Positions 24,664 to 36,269 of a stretch of 64,000 bases of DNA are shown one piece after another; position 1 is the stretch's first letter, and each line of letters opens with the position of its first letter. Under the pieces are notes generated by a model. It saw only the letters and a program-made list of their open reading frames with translations, was not told the DNA's origin and did not search any database. The position numbers were made by a program, and so were the translations under genes. The stretch spans positions 2,167,877 through 2,231,876 of the forward strand of contig JAQFVV010012508.1 of assembly GCA_028023455.1 (NCBI GenBank), read 5' to 3'. Origin of the DNA: Epiperipatus broadwayi. Its lineage: Eukaryota > Onychophora > Udeonychophora > Euonychophora > Peripatidae.

Positions 24664-24834
24664 GCATCATCCACAAGTTGGCGTTGTTAGTTTTGCATTT
24701 CATATCGTCTTGATCTTTCTATCAGTATTATGGCTTTTGGGACTTCTTCCTCCTATAGATGCTCTCATTCCGTTTTTGGCCGAACAAGTATACGTACATC
24801 TTTTTGGAGGTTCTCCTATGACTGGTGGTCTGAG
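24664..24834 (+). CDS. PCNX4: Pecanex-like protein 4 homologue, internal exon A
   Basis: A 171-bp exon bounded by a pyrimidine-rich TTTGTATTTCAG acceptor (AG at 24662-24663) and a consensus GTAAGT donor at 24835. It begins and ends in the same phase (last base of a split codon first, two bases of a split codon last). The residues contain a hydrophobic membrane segment (FAFHIVLIFLSVLWLLGLL), then PPIDAL, EQV and FGGSPMTGGLR. In pecanex-like protein 4 the same order occurs: a TM helix, LPPPDAL, EQV and GGS.M...LR. PCNX4 is a large multi-pass membrane protein of unclear molecular function. Human PCNX4 is over 1,100 residues, so this is a small internal part. The next exon continues it exactly at 54725. 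No upstream exon was recognised in 1-24663. Confidence 0.9.
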
Positions 24835-25035
24835 GTAAGTACAAATATGAAGTTTTACAATTTATTTTCATACATGACAGCAAATGAATATCTTCTACAT
24901 ATTAAACCATAAGTGCATGTAGAGAATGGGTTATAATATGTAAATCACATGACTCCAGATAATGCTGAAAGTCAATGTGATATTCTATTGGTTTATTTTA
25001 AGCATTGGTTAGAATGATTTCTATATACATATATT

Positions 25036-25458
25036 TTCAGGCTTCCTTCAGCCATCCACTCTATCTCATATAACCGATATACATGACCACACACATGTGA
25101 AAAAGCATCTCCAATATACATATTTCATTCTGAACCAGCCCTTGTCAATCATCTCTCACACACATATATAATTAGTTCTTGGTTTATATTAAGAGAGCAA
25201 ATCTTCATACTTTAATGGAGTAAACTGAAACCTGTCTATTAAATTGTGAAGATTTGCTTTCTTAATATAAGCCCAATACTCATTACACATATGAGTGGGA
25301 GATGATGATCTGGAATAACAGACAAGTGATTGTTCAGCACGAAATACATATATTGGAGATCATTCATCTTTTTTACATGTGTGTGGTCATGTGTATCGGA
25401 TTGTATGAGATAGAGTGGGTGGCTGAAGGGAGCTTAAAAGTCTTGTGTTCAAATCCCT
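25036..25458. repeat. Foldback of family-1 hammerhead repeats, both cores degraded
   Basis: A - copy (25036-25235) and a + copy (25235-25458) face each other. The + copy ends in TTCAAATCCC. CTGATGA boxes are lost in both (deletions and substitutions around 25150 and 25325), though GAAA remains. Confidence 0.7.
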
Positions 25459-25557
25459 TACATTACATCTAGATTCCAGGTATATAAAAATATACTTGAA
25501 ATTTATAATATTACAAATTTCAGCCTGTATCCTTCCCATTTCTCTTCTGAGTATTTA

Positions 25558-25940
25558 AATGGATGAGGTCCTATACATGACGGGTCAGAGTGACTTAAAG
25601 TCAACATGGGCATGACAATAATATTGGCATTAACAAGAGCTTTGAGCATTCCATCATCAGATTTTCAATGATATGGATGACTGAAGGGTGGAGTAATTGA
25701 AGCCTGTCCATTGAAGTGTGAAGATTTGCTCTCTTAATATAAACCAAGCATTGATTTTATATGTGTGTGGGGGAGATGATAATCTAGACTAACTGATGAG
25801 TGCTGGTCCAGCATGAAATATGTATATTGGAGGTGATTTATCTTTTTCACATGCTTGTGATCATGTGTATTGATTGTATGAGATAGAATGGATGGCTGAA
25901 GGGAGCTTGAAAGTCTGTGTTCAAATTCCCTATATACATA
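25558..25940 (+). repeat. Family-1 hammerhead repeat, + copy with long internal region
   Basis: Includes the family-1 internal block (CTTTGAGCATTCCATCATCA, a TGTCCATTGAAGTGTGAAGA block), the ribozyme motif at 25779-25835, and the tRNA-like end with TTCAAATTCCC near 25920. Confidence 0.75.
25779..25835 (+). ncRNA. Hammerhead-ribozyme motif, family 1, near complete
   Basis: Stem I strand CTAA, CTGATGA (25793-25799), stem II GTGCTG/CAGCAT with a short loop, GAAA (25815-25818), stem III ATA-TG-TAT, A at the cleavage position (25826), closing strand TTGG. All core residues are present. It is in sense orientation within the PCNX4 intron. Confidence 0.65.
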
Positions 25941-27039
25941 TATGTAAATAAAATAAAATGTCTGTTATGTAATCTACTAATATTACAATTTGAGAATTAT
26001 GGAATATGATTTGATGATATTTACTTCAACTATATTTGAATTGAAATGACAGTTGAAGAAGGTTAAGTGATTAACTGAAAGTACTTCTGTGGATTATAAT
26101 ATGTTATCTTTATATTCATTATTATTTTTTGTATATAATTATATGAATGAATCTGTGTTTTACAGATTTTATAACTATCATATAATTGAACATTTTTGTT
26201 AAATAATTGATAATTAAAAATGTTTGAATATTTGTTTTTAACAGGAAATTATTGACTACAGAACTTCACAACATATATGAAAAAAAGGTTTAAAAAATAA
26301 TTATTTATTGTACTTCTGTAACAATATAACATTTTCTTCTTTAGTTATAAATAATTATAATCTCCACTACTAATCTAAATACCTTTTTAATTTGATTAAG
26401 ATACATTGATTTGTCATTTGTTCTAAAAGTCATGTGATATTTCAGCATCAAAACAAGATACTTAATTCAATAGTTCTATTCAGTTCAATAGTTCTATTAA
26501 TTGAATAAGCTGAGATTTTATTTTTGTCTTATTAATCTAGAATCTTTAGCAATAAAGTATCTCATTAAGTTAAGCTGCTCATCGCACAGAATTTAATGGA
26601 CTTGGAATAAAATAATATACTTTAAAAACATTCTAGAGATTTCTAGTAGGTGTATGCCCCAATTTTGTGTTTTATTTATTGCTTAAAGTCATTGCGTCCT
26701 CTAGTTATGAATTCTTCACCATCATACTCTTGTCCTACCTTTTCATTGTATGTTTAATGAATCCTACATCATATATTTTTCTCTGATTGCAAACCCATGC
26801 TAAGTTATTTGAAACAGAAGAGAAGCTCATTCAGCTAGATTCTATAAAATGTCACATAAATTTTAGTTGTTTTTTTTTTTTTTAGTATTTTAGATTATAT
26901 ATTTTTTATTTATATTCTATGTTGCTGATTATTTGTGTAAATGGTTTAAATACTATGCAGCTATGTAGATTAATAAACATATCTTCAGATAATTAAATAT
27001 AGAAATTTTACTATCAACAGAACATTATAAAATATATGC
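25941..27039. other. AT-rich intronic stretch, no recognised feature
   Basis: Nothing beyond a short direct repeat (AATAGTTCTATT) near 26470-26500. A 44-bp segment at 26245 bounded by AG and GT was considered as an exon and rejected on phase. Confidence 0.5.
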
Positions 27040-27270
27040 AGAGGCAAAACTCTCCATACAGTAGTGCAGTTTCATTGCAGGCCAGAATAATCAATGGATA
27101 CAAGAAGGTTTGTGCATAAATCCCTATCTAGCGCCTACTTATCCAACATCCCCAGACTTGTTTCTAGCTTGTGGCGTTCTTCATTGAGGAGCCTTAGTTC
27201 TGAGAGCATTGTACCTAAATCTTAATGCAATCGTCCAGAAGCTACCTTTTACCTTTTAAGTTAACTATAA
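27040..27270 (-). repeat. Hammerhead repeat family 2, - copy
   Basis: Reverse-complement copy with GGCAAAACTCTCCATACAGT at its 3' end and the ribozyme region at 27149-27190. The core has C3 changed to A (ATGAAGA), so it is probably inactive; GAAA, stem I (TCCTCA/TGGGGA) and AAGTC remain. Confidence 0.7.
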
Positions 27271-28071
27271 AGTTTTTAGTCCAAAATGAAAACACGATAA
27301 TGCATCTATTGATTACTCTGCTTTATTAGCAGCTTGTGCAAGTATAAAGGATGGTAATCATGGGATGTTTTTGTGGTGTAATTATAAAATATACTTCGCA
27401 ATTAAAATAATCAAATCTAACTATAAACATATTCAGCATGGTCTAATGCAGTGGTAGACTGGTGGTCTCTGGAGAGTAAGATCAAAAAGTCAATTCTAAT
27501 TCTGATGCTTACTGGTTTTTGTTACGAACTCCCAAGCAATAAAACCAATTATTTATTATAATCTTTATATAAACTTTCTTGTATCACTAATGCTATAACA
27601 AGATTTTAGCATAGTTCCAGATTTCAGTAACTGATGAAACAGATAATTAAAATGGTGTTTAGTGGTTATGATCAACTTACATCTAAATTAACTATATCCG
27701 TACTGTCGTTAGGTGTATGTATAATAATCTAAAGCTTCTGTATTCCTATTGTGAACATAATCAATAAAATCAATCAATATGTTCTTCAGATTGTGGATGT
27801 GATAGTATGTAAATCCATGATTATAAAATCACCCCTTTATTGGATTGTATATGTAAAATAAATGGACAAAAAAGACTTTCTAAAAGGGTGTTGTATGGTG
27901 AAATTGATCATGGTTTTTGTGGGAGAGGTAGACCCTGTCTATACTATAATGTATTATCTCAAAGCCAGAATAAAGAAATTGCTGTGATCATGGGAACGAT
28001 TAATATTATCAGCCATGTCAGCAACAAAATAAAATAATAACAACACAAGCAACTCAGCAAGTTTCTTTATC

Positions 28072-28237
28072 TGTGTTATCTTATATTAATAGTAATAATA
28101 ATTATGTAAATAATAAATGAAATATTAATAGTTATTTAGGAACAGACATTAATATGTGTTATCTTATATTAATAGTAATAATAATTATGTAAATAATAAA
28201 TGAAATATTAATAGTTATTTAGGGACAGACATTAATA
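28072..28237. repeat. 83-bp tandem duplication
   Basis: Unit starting TGTGTTATCTTATATTAATA is present twice with essentially one base difference, so it is a recent duplication. Confidence 0.95.
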
Positions 28238-29100
28238 AGTTGGTTCTCTCATACTGGAAATGTATACTGTATTACAGTTTTTGATTAGAGTTTTCTTATC
28301 ACTTATGCATTAAAAATCTATAACTTACTTATCCTTGGCTCATAGTTATTTACCATTAAAAACATTTAACAGATAAGGTCTTTCATTTTGTTTTCCTTTT
28401 GAGAAAACTTTATTGTTCCCAACTTGAGTTCTTTTCAATACTATGGATCACGTTCAACTAACTGTTTTTCTTTTAATGGTACACTAATTAGCATAATTTA
28501 CTATTCATTTTCTTTTGTCAGGCAAATGTTCTAGAGTGCTCCACTTTGCAGATAAAGTGTATAACGAACTTTGTTTTCTAATATATATACATATATATGC
28601 ACACGGACAATCCAGAAATATACAGTCACTTATTTCCATTGTGAAAATGTAGCAGAAAATAGAATGTGTTAGAGAGCTTTGAAAATGATTGAAAGAATGC
28701 AAAACAATTAGCACAGCATGACAGATGCATCTAAAAATATATACAGTGAATGTAAGAACAATAGGAAAAACACAAAATATTGCGCAGAAAGGAAAATAAA
28801 AAAGGAACCATTCATTAACCTTTTCTATAAAAGGAATTATTGGAGAAAGGAGGGCCCTCATAGATAATTACTGTATATTAAATTTCTTCTTAGGTCTATT
28901 ACTTTTTAGAAGAATAGCCTAATTTGTTAGAACAGCATCTCACTAATCTCCTCCCACTACTACCTATCACTTGTCAGGTTAGCAACACCAGAAGAAAATA
29001 GAAGAAAAATATCATTCAAAGAAAATAATTCATCATATAATTACAAAAAAAATGGTATCATCATAAATTTTTCACGCCAACATAGCTTTGATATATATAT
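28238..29100. other. Intronic stretch, no recognised feature
   Basis: A 118-codon - strand frame (28505-28861) is the longest here but is low-complexity and hydrophobic with no homologue I recognise. I see nothing else. Confidence 0.45.
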
Positions 29101-29123
29101 ATGTGTAATATTTGAAGTACAAA

Positions 29124-29238
29124 CATAAGCGTTGTTAGCCGAGAGATCAGCGCAGCAGCCTTGCAAGCAAGCGGTTGGTTGCAGACGGTTGTTGCGGGTT
29201 CGCCTCCCGGCCGATGCTATGACATATGAAAAAAAAAC
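29124..29238 (+). mobile_element. tRNA-derived SINE, long-variable-arm subfamily
   Basis: AGCGTTGTTAGCCGAGAGAT start, TTGCAAG loop, extended variable arm with GGTTGGTTGCAGACGGTTG, B-box region GCGGGTTCGCCTCCCGG, then GCTATGACATATGA and an A tail. AAACATA flanks both ends as a 7-bp target duplication. Confidence 0.85.
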
Positions 29239-29273
29239 ATACATAATTCATATTCTTGGACTTTAAATGTAAT

Positions 29274-29535
29274 TATAGGGGATTTGAACACAAACTTTCA
29301 AGCTTCCTTCAGGTATCCATTCTATCTCATACAACCATACACATGACCAGATACATATGAAAACAATAAATGATCTCCAATATATGTATTTCGTGCTGAA
29401 CCAGCACTCATCAGTTGGTCCAGAATATCATCTCCCACGCACTCTTTTTTACATGTGTATGATTATGTGTTTTGGTTGTATGAGATAGTATGGACAGCTG
29501 AAGGGAGCATGAAAGTCTGTGTTCAAATATTATAT
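29274..29535. repeat. Short foldback of family-1 hammerhead repeats
   Basis: A - arm starts with GGGGATTTGAACACAAAC and includes an intact ribozyme motif. The + arm retains the tRNA-like end (TGTGTTCAAAT) but has lost its ribozyme. Confidence 0.75.
29371..29430 (-). ncRNA. Hammerhead-ribozyme motif, family 1, intact core
   Basis: Reverse complement: CCAA, CTGATGA (29408-29414), stem II GTGCTG-GTT-CAGCAC with a G-C pair next to the core, GAAA (29389-29392), stem III ATA-CA-TAT, A, TTGG. Every core base and all three inner helices are intact. The outer part of stem I is mutated. It is antisense to PCNX4. Confidence 0.75.
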
Positions 29536-29889
29536 ATACGTGCATATATTCGGAAAGAGAAAAATGTTGAATTAAAAATATAAAATCTTATTTTTTTTAG
29601 TCTATTTTTAAATGGAAGTTATAATTACTTTATCAAAAGATTTATTAGTCATCTGTTTTGAAGTATTTTATTATTTATTTTTCTAATATAAGAATTTCTA
29701 TACATTATTTATTTTTTTAAATCAGATTGAAATAAAACAGCTTGTTACATTATTTTTTGTTTTGTCTTGATAACTTACAGATGCAATAGTTAAAAATAAT
29801 TATTTAATCTAAAAGGGATAAAAAGTAGATTTATTCGAAATAATATTTGATATTAATGTATTTTTATTTATATATATAGCATATAAAAG

Positions 29890-29975
29890 CGATTTACCCG
29901 CTGACGAAGAAGCTGCAAAAACCAAAACAATTAAATGTGCCGAGCGCTTTCGAGATTTTCCCTCATATTCATGAC
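29890..29975 (+). repeat. CTGACGAAGAAGC motif fragment
   Basis: CCGCTGACGAAGAAGCTGC is followed by CCAAAAC and then CCGAGCGCTTTCGAG. This looks like another member of the CTGANGAAG...AAAC class of repeat ends, without full pairing. Confidence 0.35.
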
Positions 29976-29991
29976 CAACATAAGTTATAAA

Positions 29992-30200
29992 TCATTTATG
30001 TAATGTTGCTAACTCATAAAATATGCAAATGGGAATGCAAATTAGTTTGTCCATTTTTTTTGAAATAGAAAAACACGTGTCGCGTCTATTGATGGAATTG
30101 TTATCACTGATAACAAAATACACCTCCTTGATTTTTCTTTTGCAGTCATTGGCTTCAGAGCATACTATCTTGGGGTTGCCAGGTTCAAACACATGGCCAG
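29992..30200 (-). pseudogene. PLE GIY-YIG endonuclease, C-terminal fragment
   Basis: Reverse complement encodes a block including KIKEVYFVISDNNSINRRD and CFSISKKM, preceded by FEPGNPKIVCSEANDCK. This block recurs at 60460-60660 and, frameshifted, at 62830-62990, with conservation at the amino-acid level. In PLE endonucleases the stretch after the GIY-YIG core ends in a similar (R/K)xIxEAxxI...NSINR motif. No start or catalytic YxG is present here. It lies near a - strand hammerhead family-2 repeat (30408-30665). Confidence 0.6.
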
Positions 30201-30407
30201 CCTGCTTCTCATGTTCGAAGAATATTGAGAAGTTATCGTTGTTCCTTTTTGCTCTTCTGTAAGTATAAATGTGTATATAAAAAAGAAATAATCAAAACGA
30301 AATTCAGTAACGTTCTTAATTATGTTTGTGTCATTTTCATTACCAGATAGGTGTTGAATTCGAGCCATAAACAAATCTGTATTTAATAAATTATAGCGAG
30401 TTATTAC

Positions 30408-30665
30408 TAAACTACTAAACATCACAGGGTCACCATTCTTTATGCTTACATAAAACTGTTAACGCAGAGGCAAAACCGTAGTAATTAACGGATGGAGGAA
30501 GGTTTGTGCATATTATTATTATTATCTATTACCTACTCATCCAATATCCCCAGCCTAGTTTCTACCTTGTGACTTTCAACAGTGAGGGACTTTGGATCTG
30601 AGAACACTGCATCTAGATCCTAGGATCTAATGTAACCCCTACAGCAGCCACCATAAGATCAGATG
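30408..30665 (-). repeat. Hammerhead repeat family 2, - copy, core mutated
   Basis: Contains the family 3' block (AAACATCACAGGGTCACCAT) and a ribozyme region at 30547-30588. On the reverse complement the box reads CTGTTGA (A6 to T) with GAAA present. It is likely inactive. Confidence 0.7.
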
Positions 30666-30982
30666 ACACAACTTTTTGAAACCATGTTTTGTATATTCCT
30701 AAAAAATTCCATTATTTTTGAAACATATCACCACTTTATTTTAGGTTTCTCAAAGTATCTGCAGCCTTTCCGTTTTTAAGATTACAAACAGCTGTTTTGA
30801 TTTCACTAAGGCATATTTTTGTCAAGTCTAAATGAATAGATAAAATGGATATATCATTAAAAACGCATCATTTTGGATCATTACTCAAAAGTGATGAACA
30901 TCCGTTTACATGTTCGAAATATTATCATCACATAACAAAATGCCATTGCTGAATTTAAAAGGATGTCTGAACCTACCCTGAC

Positions 30983-31025
30983 ACCTCTCTGAGGAGTGCC
31001 AAAGCACGAAACCATGGTCAGGGGT
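30983..31025 (+). ncRNA. Canonical hammerhead ribozyme (43 nt, type I layout)
   Basis: Every element is present in order: stem I ACCTCT (30983-30988); CTGAGGA (30989-30995); stem II GTGC-CAAA-GCAC (30996-31007), with the conserved G-C pair beside the core; GAAA (31008-31011); stem III ACC-AT-GGT; and cleavage triplet GTC ending at 31019. Stem I closes with AGGGGT (31020-31025): six pairs including one G-U. There is no mismatch in any helix. Predicted cleavage is after 31019. It is in sense orientation within the PCNX4 intron. AAGTGCTGGCT about 30 bp downstream also occurs in hammerhead family 3 beside a PLE endonuclease (60748), so the host element is probably PLE-related. Activity is inferred from structure, not shown. 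Confidence 0.88.
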
Positions 31026-32049
31026 TTGGGAGGGGTTCCTGACAGAGATATTTTAAGTGCTGGCTCTGGCTAAGCATTTATCATAAAGCTTGTAGAGGAA
31101 TTGGCAATCCTCACTGTTTATAACTTACAAGCTTAAGAGATAGGGTCATGTGATCTATGAATTGATCTATGACTTTTATTTTGACTATTGATTCTAATAC
31201 TGTTTTTCAATTCCATATGTTGTTTTCAGTGCATAAAAAAGGGATCTAAAATGACGTCAATAACTTAACGTTTGTATTCACTAATAATTTTTGCCCTTTT
31301 GTCAGACATTGGTCTCTAGACATTAAAAACACTGTGATTAAATGTTGGCAATCGTCTTCGAATAGATAAACAATTAATCATTATTTGCTATTGCTTATCA
31401 CATCTTACGATTTATTTAGCATTTCATATTTAAATTTATTTTATGATACTTATAAGTCTCATGATTTTCAGCTGCATTATAAAATAATAAAAACAACAAA
31501 GAATTATAATTACCAGGATTATTATTTTAGGTTAGTAAATCTAAGGATATTACCCCCCCCCCTTTTTTTTTTTTTTGGAAATGTTAAGTAAATTAGCTAA
31601 AGGCTGTTTTTATTTATATTTTTTTTTCTGTTAGTAAATGAAATATTCTTTTTCTATTTTTTATTACTAGTCAAATAAATTCTCTAATATTTAAATATGA
31701 TTAGAGGGAATTTGAATACAGACTGTCAAGCTCCCTTCAGCTATCCACTCCATCTTATATAACCAATACACATGACCACATGTATGTGAAAAAGAAAGAT
31801 AAGTCAATCTTTTATACATTAATAGAATACATCTATTAGATGATTAGTTTTGAATGAATTATATATTTATATCCACTTTTTTTAAAATTCCATGTGAACC
31901 CTGAAATGATCAAAAGCTGGCTGCTATCAGTGTATGTCTGGAAAAATTTATCAAATATATCACATATAGTGAGCACTTTCAGAGAAAAAAAAAGTTGGAT
32001 ATCTATTTAAAAAGATAACATTCATTGTGAAACTGGAAAGTATGTCATA
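31026..32049. other. AT-rich stretch with a family-1 fragment
   Basis: Mostly featureless. A C8/T13 run sits at 31552-31576, and a truncated - strand family-1 end (TTTGAATACAGACTGTCAAG, ACATGACCACA) is at 31705-31800. Confidence 0.5.
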
Positions 32050-32350
32050 ATAAATGCCACAAACCACTAAACATCACATGATCACCGTTCTTTATGCTTA
32101 CACAAGTTGTTTACACAGAGACAAAGCTCTCCATACAGTAGCTTCACTCAGTGCAAGCGAGAGTAATCAATGGATGCAGGAAGGTTTGTGCATAAAATCC
32201 TATCTAGTGCCCACTCACCCAATATCCCCAGACTAGTTTCTGCCTTGTGGCTTTCATCAGTGAGGAGCCTTGGATCTGACAGCACTGCACCTAGATCTTA
32301 GGATCTAAAGCAACCCCCCAGAAGCCACCTTTTACCTTTTTAGCTAACTA
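32050..32350 (-). repeat. Hammerhead repeat family 2, - copy, well preserved
   Basis: Runs from CCACTAAACATCACATGATC at its 3' end through CAAAGCTCTCCATACAGTAG and the ribozyme to CTGCACCTAGATCTTAGGATC. A second, + oriented, truncated copy (TCTGCATCCATTGATTACTC to GAGAGTTTTGCC) at 32490-32557 makes an inverted pair with it. Confidence 0.8.
32225..32266 (-). ncRNA. Hammerhead-ribozyme motif, family 2, intact core
   Basis: Reverse complement: TCCTCA, CTGATGA (32254-32260), stem II region AAGCC/GGCA, GAAA, short stem III AC-TA-GT, cleavage triplet GTC, closing TGGGGA. Stem I pairs fully. The pair nearest the core in stem II is A-A and one A is unpaired, so activity may be weak. Confidence 0.65.
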
Positions 32351-33287
32351 TAAAGCTTTGAGTCCAAAATGAAAACACAATGTTAATAATTCAAGTTCAT
32401 TTGCTCGTATGGTTATATAGATCTGAACTCAGTTAAGCATCTATACATTTTAGTTCCTTTATTTCTTTAATAACTGCAGCACCATAATCCTTTCTGCATC
32501 CATTGATTACTCTGGCTTGCACTGAATGGTGCTGCTGTATGGAGAGTTTTGCCTTTGCGTTTTAAATGCTATGAAGGAGAAATTAAGCATGAACCCTTGA
32601 TGACTAGATTATGAAGAAAAAAAAATTTCCAGAAAATAATGAAATAAAACATAAATTATCGAATTACTAATTTTTCAATATGAGTGAAATCTGTAGATAG
32701 ATCGGTAAATGTAAAATAATTATTAATGAATATTTTTGTTAAACCAAAATTTAAAGATGGGATGAGAATTTTTTTTTATTTGATTTGTAAAGATTAGAAT
32801 TTACTTTTTATTAAGATCTTTAGGAATTTTATTATGAATAAGTAAGTATATATATTGAGTAGAGTATAAATAATTTTTCTCCTTCCATTTTTGATTTAAT
32901 CTTCCACAAAGTCAGTAAAAATGTCAACAGCTTCATTTTTAAAAAATATTTAGTGATGTCTTATATGCTGTTATATTTTTTATGTTCATAATATATATCA
33001 TAATCTCAAAGTATAAATCATTTATTACTTAAAAAAATTTTAATTCTATTTTATGTTAATAGTTTTACAATGTTTAATGCAATCAAAAATTCCTTATTGA
33101 TTTAATATTTTGGCATATGTTGCTATTAAAATTATATATCGATCCACTATGATTTTAAGTTTTTGACATGATTCATTTCCCGTTTTTCATATAAACTTAT
33201 TTAAAATAGTATATTTTTCATATATAGTAGTAAATAGTCTTCTTCTTTTGAATCTTTGTTTATAATTAAATGTAAAAATCTTCTATA

Positions 33288-34371
33288 CACCTGGGTCTCG
33301 TTTTACGCGATAGATAGGTTCCTCAGAAAACACGCGCAAAAGAAATCGCTCAAAAATAAACGTAACTTACCTTGAAAAGGGGGGATACGGACTGTGATTT
33401 TTCAAAAATTGCGTAAAAGCAAAGCACCAATGTAAAATTACTTGAAAATTCGCGCCAAAAAAAAAATAAGGAAATAAAATATGACTAATAAAAAATTTCA
33501 AATTTGAAAAAAATTGATACAAAACAAACTTTTTTTAACTATAATATTTAATTTTATTCAAAACAGTATATTTTTATGCATAATTTATAGTACAGTAATT
33601 TACATTTTTTATACACGTTTTAATTATTATCGCTATTTGTCGATAAACAGGTTCGTTTGCAAACTGGTTAAAAAATCAGATTCTTCACAAGAGGAAATAC
33701 AACTAGCGCCAACGTCACTCTCATGTTGTGTTAATGGTTTTCTGGTGACAACATAATTAGTAAATAGTCTAACAACTAAAAATTAAATTCTTATTTTTGT
33801 CTTTAATTTTTTAATTTTCAATTCCGTTTAAAAATCAAATTTTGTTTTACATCACATTAATTTCAAGTCGCCGTAAGTAATTTTTAAATTGTTAATTACA
33901 ATTAAAAATCAGATTTTAATTTTTAATTGTCAAATTTAATTGTGCCCACTGCTAATACTCACCTTTTAAAAATAAACTTGCGGACATTAAATGATTAATA
34001 ATTGATTATGTTCTTTTTTAAAAAGCAAAAACAGAATGTGATTTAAAATGCAAAATTAACACGCACAATGTTTGAATAAATTTACATTATAATCTTGTAA
34101 AATTTAATGTGTGTATACATAAAATGTGGAAATCATGATTTTAATTTCATTATTGCATAAAATCTTACTATTATAAAGCACTGAAAATATTGAAATTACT
34201 AAGATGAAAGTCGAATTCCAATAATGTGCTATTACTTTCAATATGATGTAAGTGCGCGAAGTTTATTATTTAAAGTAAGAGCGCATTATCGGAGTTCGAC
34301 TTCCAAAGAAACATGAATCGCGTAACTTCAAAATCGTGTTGAATAAATCCGCGTAAAACGAGACCCGGGTG
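33288..34371. mobile_element. Non-autonomous pogo/Tigger-like DNA transposon
   Basis: Terminal inverted repeats CACCTGGGTCTCGTTTTACG (left) and the matching right end (one mismatch in 22 bp) are flanked by TA dinucleotides, the target duplication of the Tc1/mariner superfamily. TIRs of the form ...CTCGTTTTACGCG resemble pogo/Tigger elements. Subterminal CGCG-containing blocks (ACGCGCAAAAG, GAATCGCGTAAC) are also present. The 1.08 kb holds only an 80-codon frame without recognised DDE motifs, so it depends on a transposase elsewhere. Confidence 0.85.
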
Positions 34372-36265
34372 TATTGAATAATTTGAACTATAAGGGCACA
34401 AAAACCATTTACATGAGTCAATTATATTTCTGCTCAACACATTAAATTATTATTAACATTTGTGAGTGGATGGTAGATGTAATTTGTATCGATACCTATA
34501 AATGTAAGATAAAGGAATCCGCTGTTTTATACAAAGTCATATAGGAACTCCCGGTATAATTTTTGTGTATCTGCCTGCTGTACTTACAACTTTTGATTCA
34601 ATTCAGGCCGAATGAAATCTGATTTTTTTTCTCATGGTCAGCTTAGGATTTTTGTTTTCAGGTAATCAACTCAATTAATCATCCCATATGCTTGTTAACT
34701 GGGTATCTAGCTGTTTTTAACTAGAGAGTAAAACAATGGTATTTTTACTTAAATCCTCATCATTTAGCAGATTGAAATTCTAGTGAGTTATGCATTTTTC
34801 TGCATTGTTTGTCTATGAGGAACTACTAAAAATTAATTTTACTATATGTCATTGTTGATCCCCTCCCTCCTCCCAAATTAAAATCTATAAATTGCTTTAG
34901 TAGTTATTTTAATTATATATTGAAAGTTATTATGTATATAATTCTACAAGTAACATTTTTCTAGAAAAGGTTAAACTTTATTTTACAATTTAACTAATAA
35001 CTCCATGCGCAAAACTTTCAACTCTGGAGGTCATAATTGTAGTGCTCAAACTTATCGACTAAACTGGTGTTATTAGGAGAAAACACAACTTTACTACTTG
35101 ATGGTCTAATATGTAAATTTGTAACTTATATATTCCACTTCTGGGATGAAGTTTTTATTTATCGCATGGATGTTATTAGTGATAAACCATGCTTCTTTAA
35201 ATTTTCTTTTTCAACTATTGTGCTCTACACATATTATTTTGGATATTCCATGGATCAAAAGCATGGCCAGATTTGTTTTTAAATCTAGCTTCTTTTTTTA
35301 AAATAAATAATTTATGATTTGAAGACTATAATATATCTTAAAACTAGTACATGAACAGGAAATGAACTGAAGTTTCCAATGAGTTATATAGCTTTAATAA
35401 ATTTCTCCAAAAGATAGATGATACTACCTATCTTTTAGCATTTGTGCTTATATATACTTAATTTATTTACATAATTTTAAATGAGGGAGTGAATTTGATC
35501 TATGGATTATATATATTTATAGAATAAATAATAAGAATCACCATTGGAAGTTTCAGTTTCTTCCTGTTCAATGACAAATAATCTGAGTTATTTATTATTT
35601 ACAGATCTTAAAACTAGTACTAAATAGAACATTAATTAATGTTTTCAAAAGTGTATTAAAAAAAGAAATGAAGAAAATTTTAAAATTAGTATTTAGTCAT
35701 AGTCTTAAGTTTGCACAGGTTTTAATTATGAATTTAAAAAAGGAAAAATACAACTATCATGTCAGATTTTGTCGTATTGAATGTATATAAAATTTTAATT
35801 TTTATTAATTGACGGAAGTCAAAAATTATTTCTTTTACTGTCTGTATTTACTATTTTATATATCCAAAACGTATAATGATTAGTTTTAAAGATCTATTTC
35901 TGCTCCTTTCTTAACTTGTATTGTGACAAGGCCCTCCTTTTTCATATTTTTATGCAGTCTGCTTTAAATGTTTAGTAAATATGAAATTAGATTTTTTTTT
36001 GTAAATAAATTAAATATATATTCAAATCTATCTTACTCTTATTGTTTATCAGGACTATAGCCCAGAGCTTCTTAAGGGACTTAATTCAAAATTTAAAATC
36101 CTAAAATGCATCAAATAAAGTTACTTATCAAGAGTCATCAAATCTGGAGAGAGAAATAAGTAAATGCTCATACCTCCGTAATATTTTCATTAGAATGATT
36201 TATACAAATTTAAAATAATAATAACAATAATCATTATACTGTAATAAATAATTGGTTTATATAGT
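34372..36265. other. Intronic stretch with a small foldback
   Basis: An inverted repeat at about 35340-35580 pairs AACAGGAAATGAACTGAAGTT with its partner around a central GATAGATGATACTACCTATC. Otherwise nothing was recognised. Confidence 0.5.
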
Positions 36266-36269
36266 TCTT

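Noticed and set aside
26245-26288. Small exon between PCNX4 exons A and B
   Set aside because: Preceded by TTTTTAACAG and followed by GT, but it would end in phase 0 while exon B needs two leading bases, and exons A and B already join seamlessly.
28505-28861. 118-codon - strand open frame as a gene
   Set aside because: Low-complexity, Cys/Phe/Ile-rich, no domain, AT-rich region in which long frames arise by chance.
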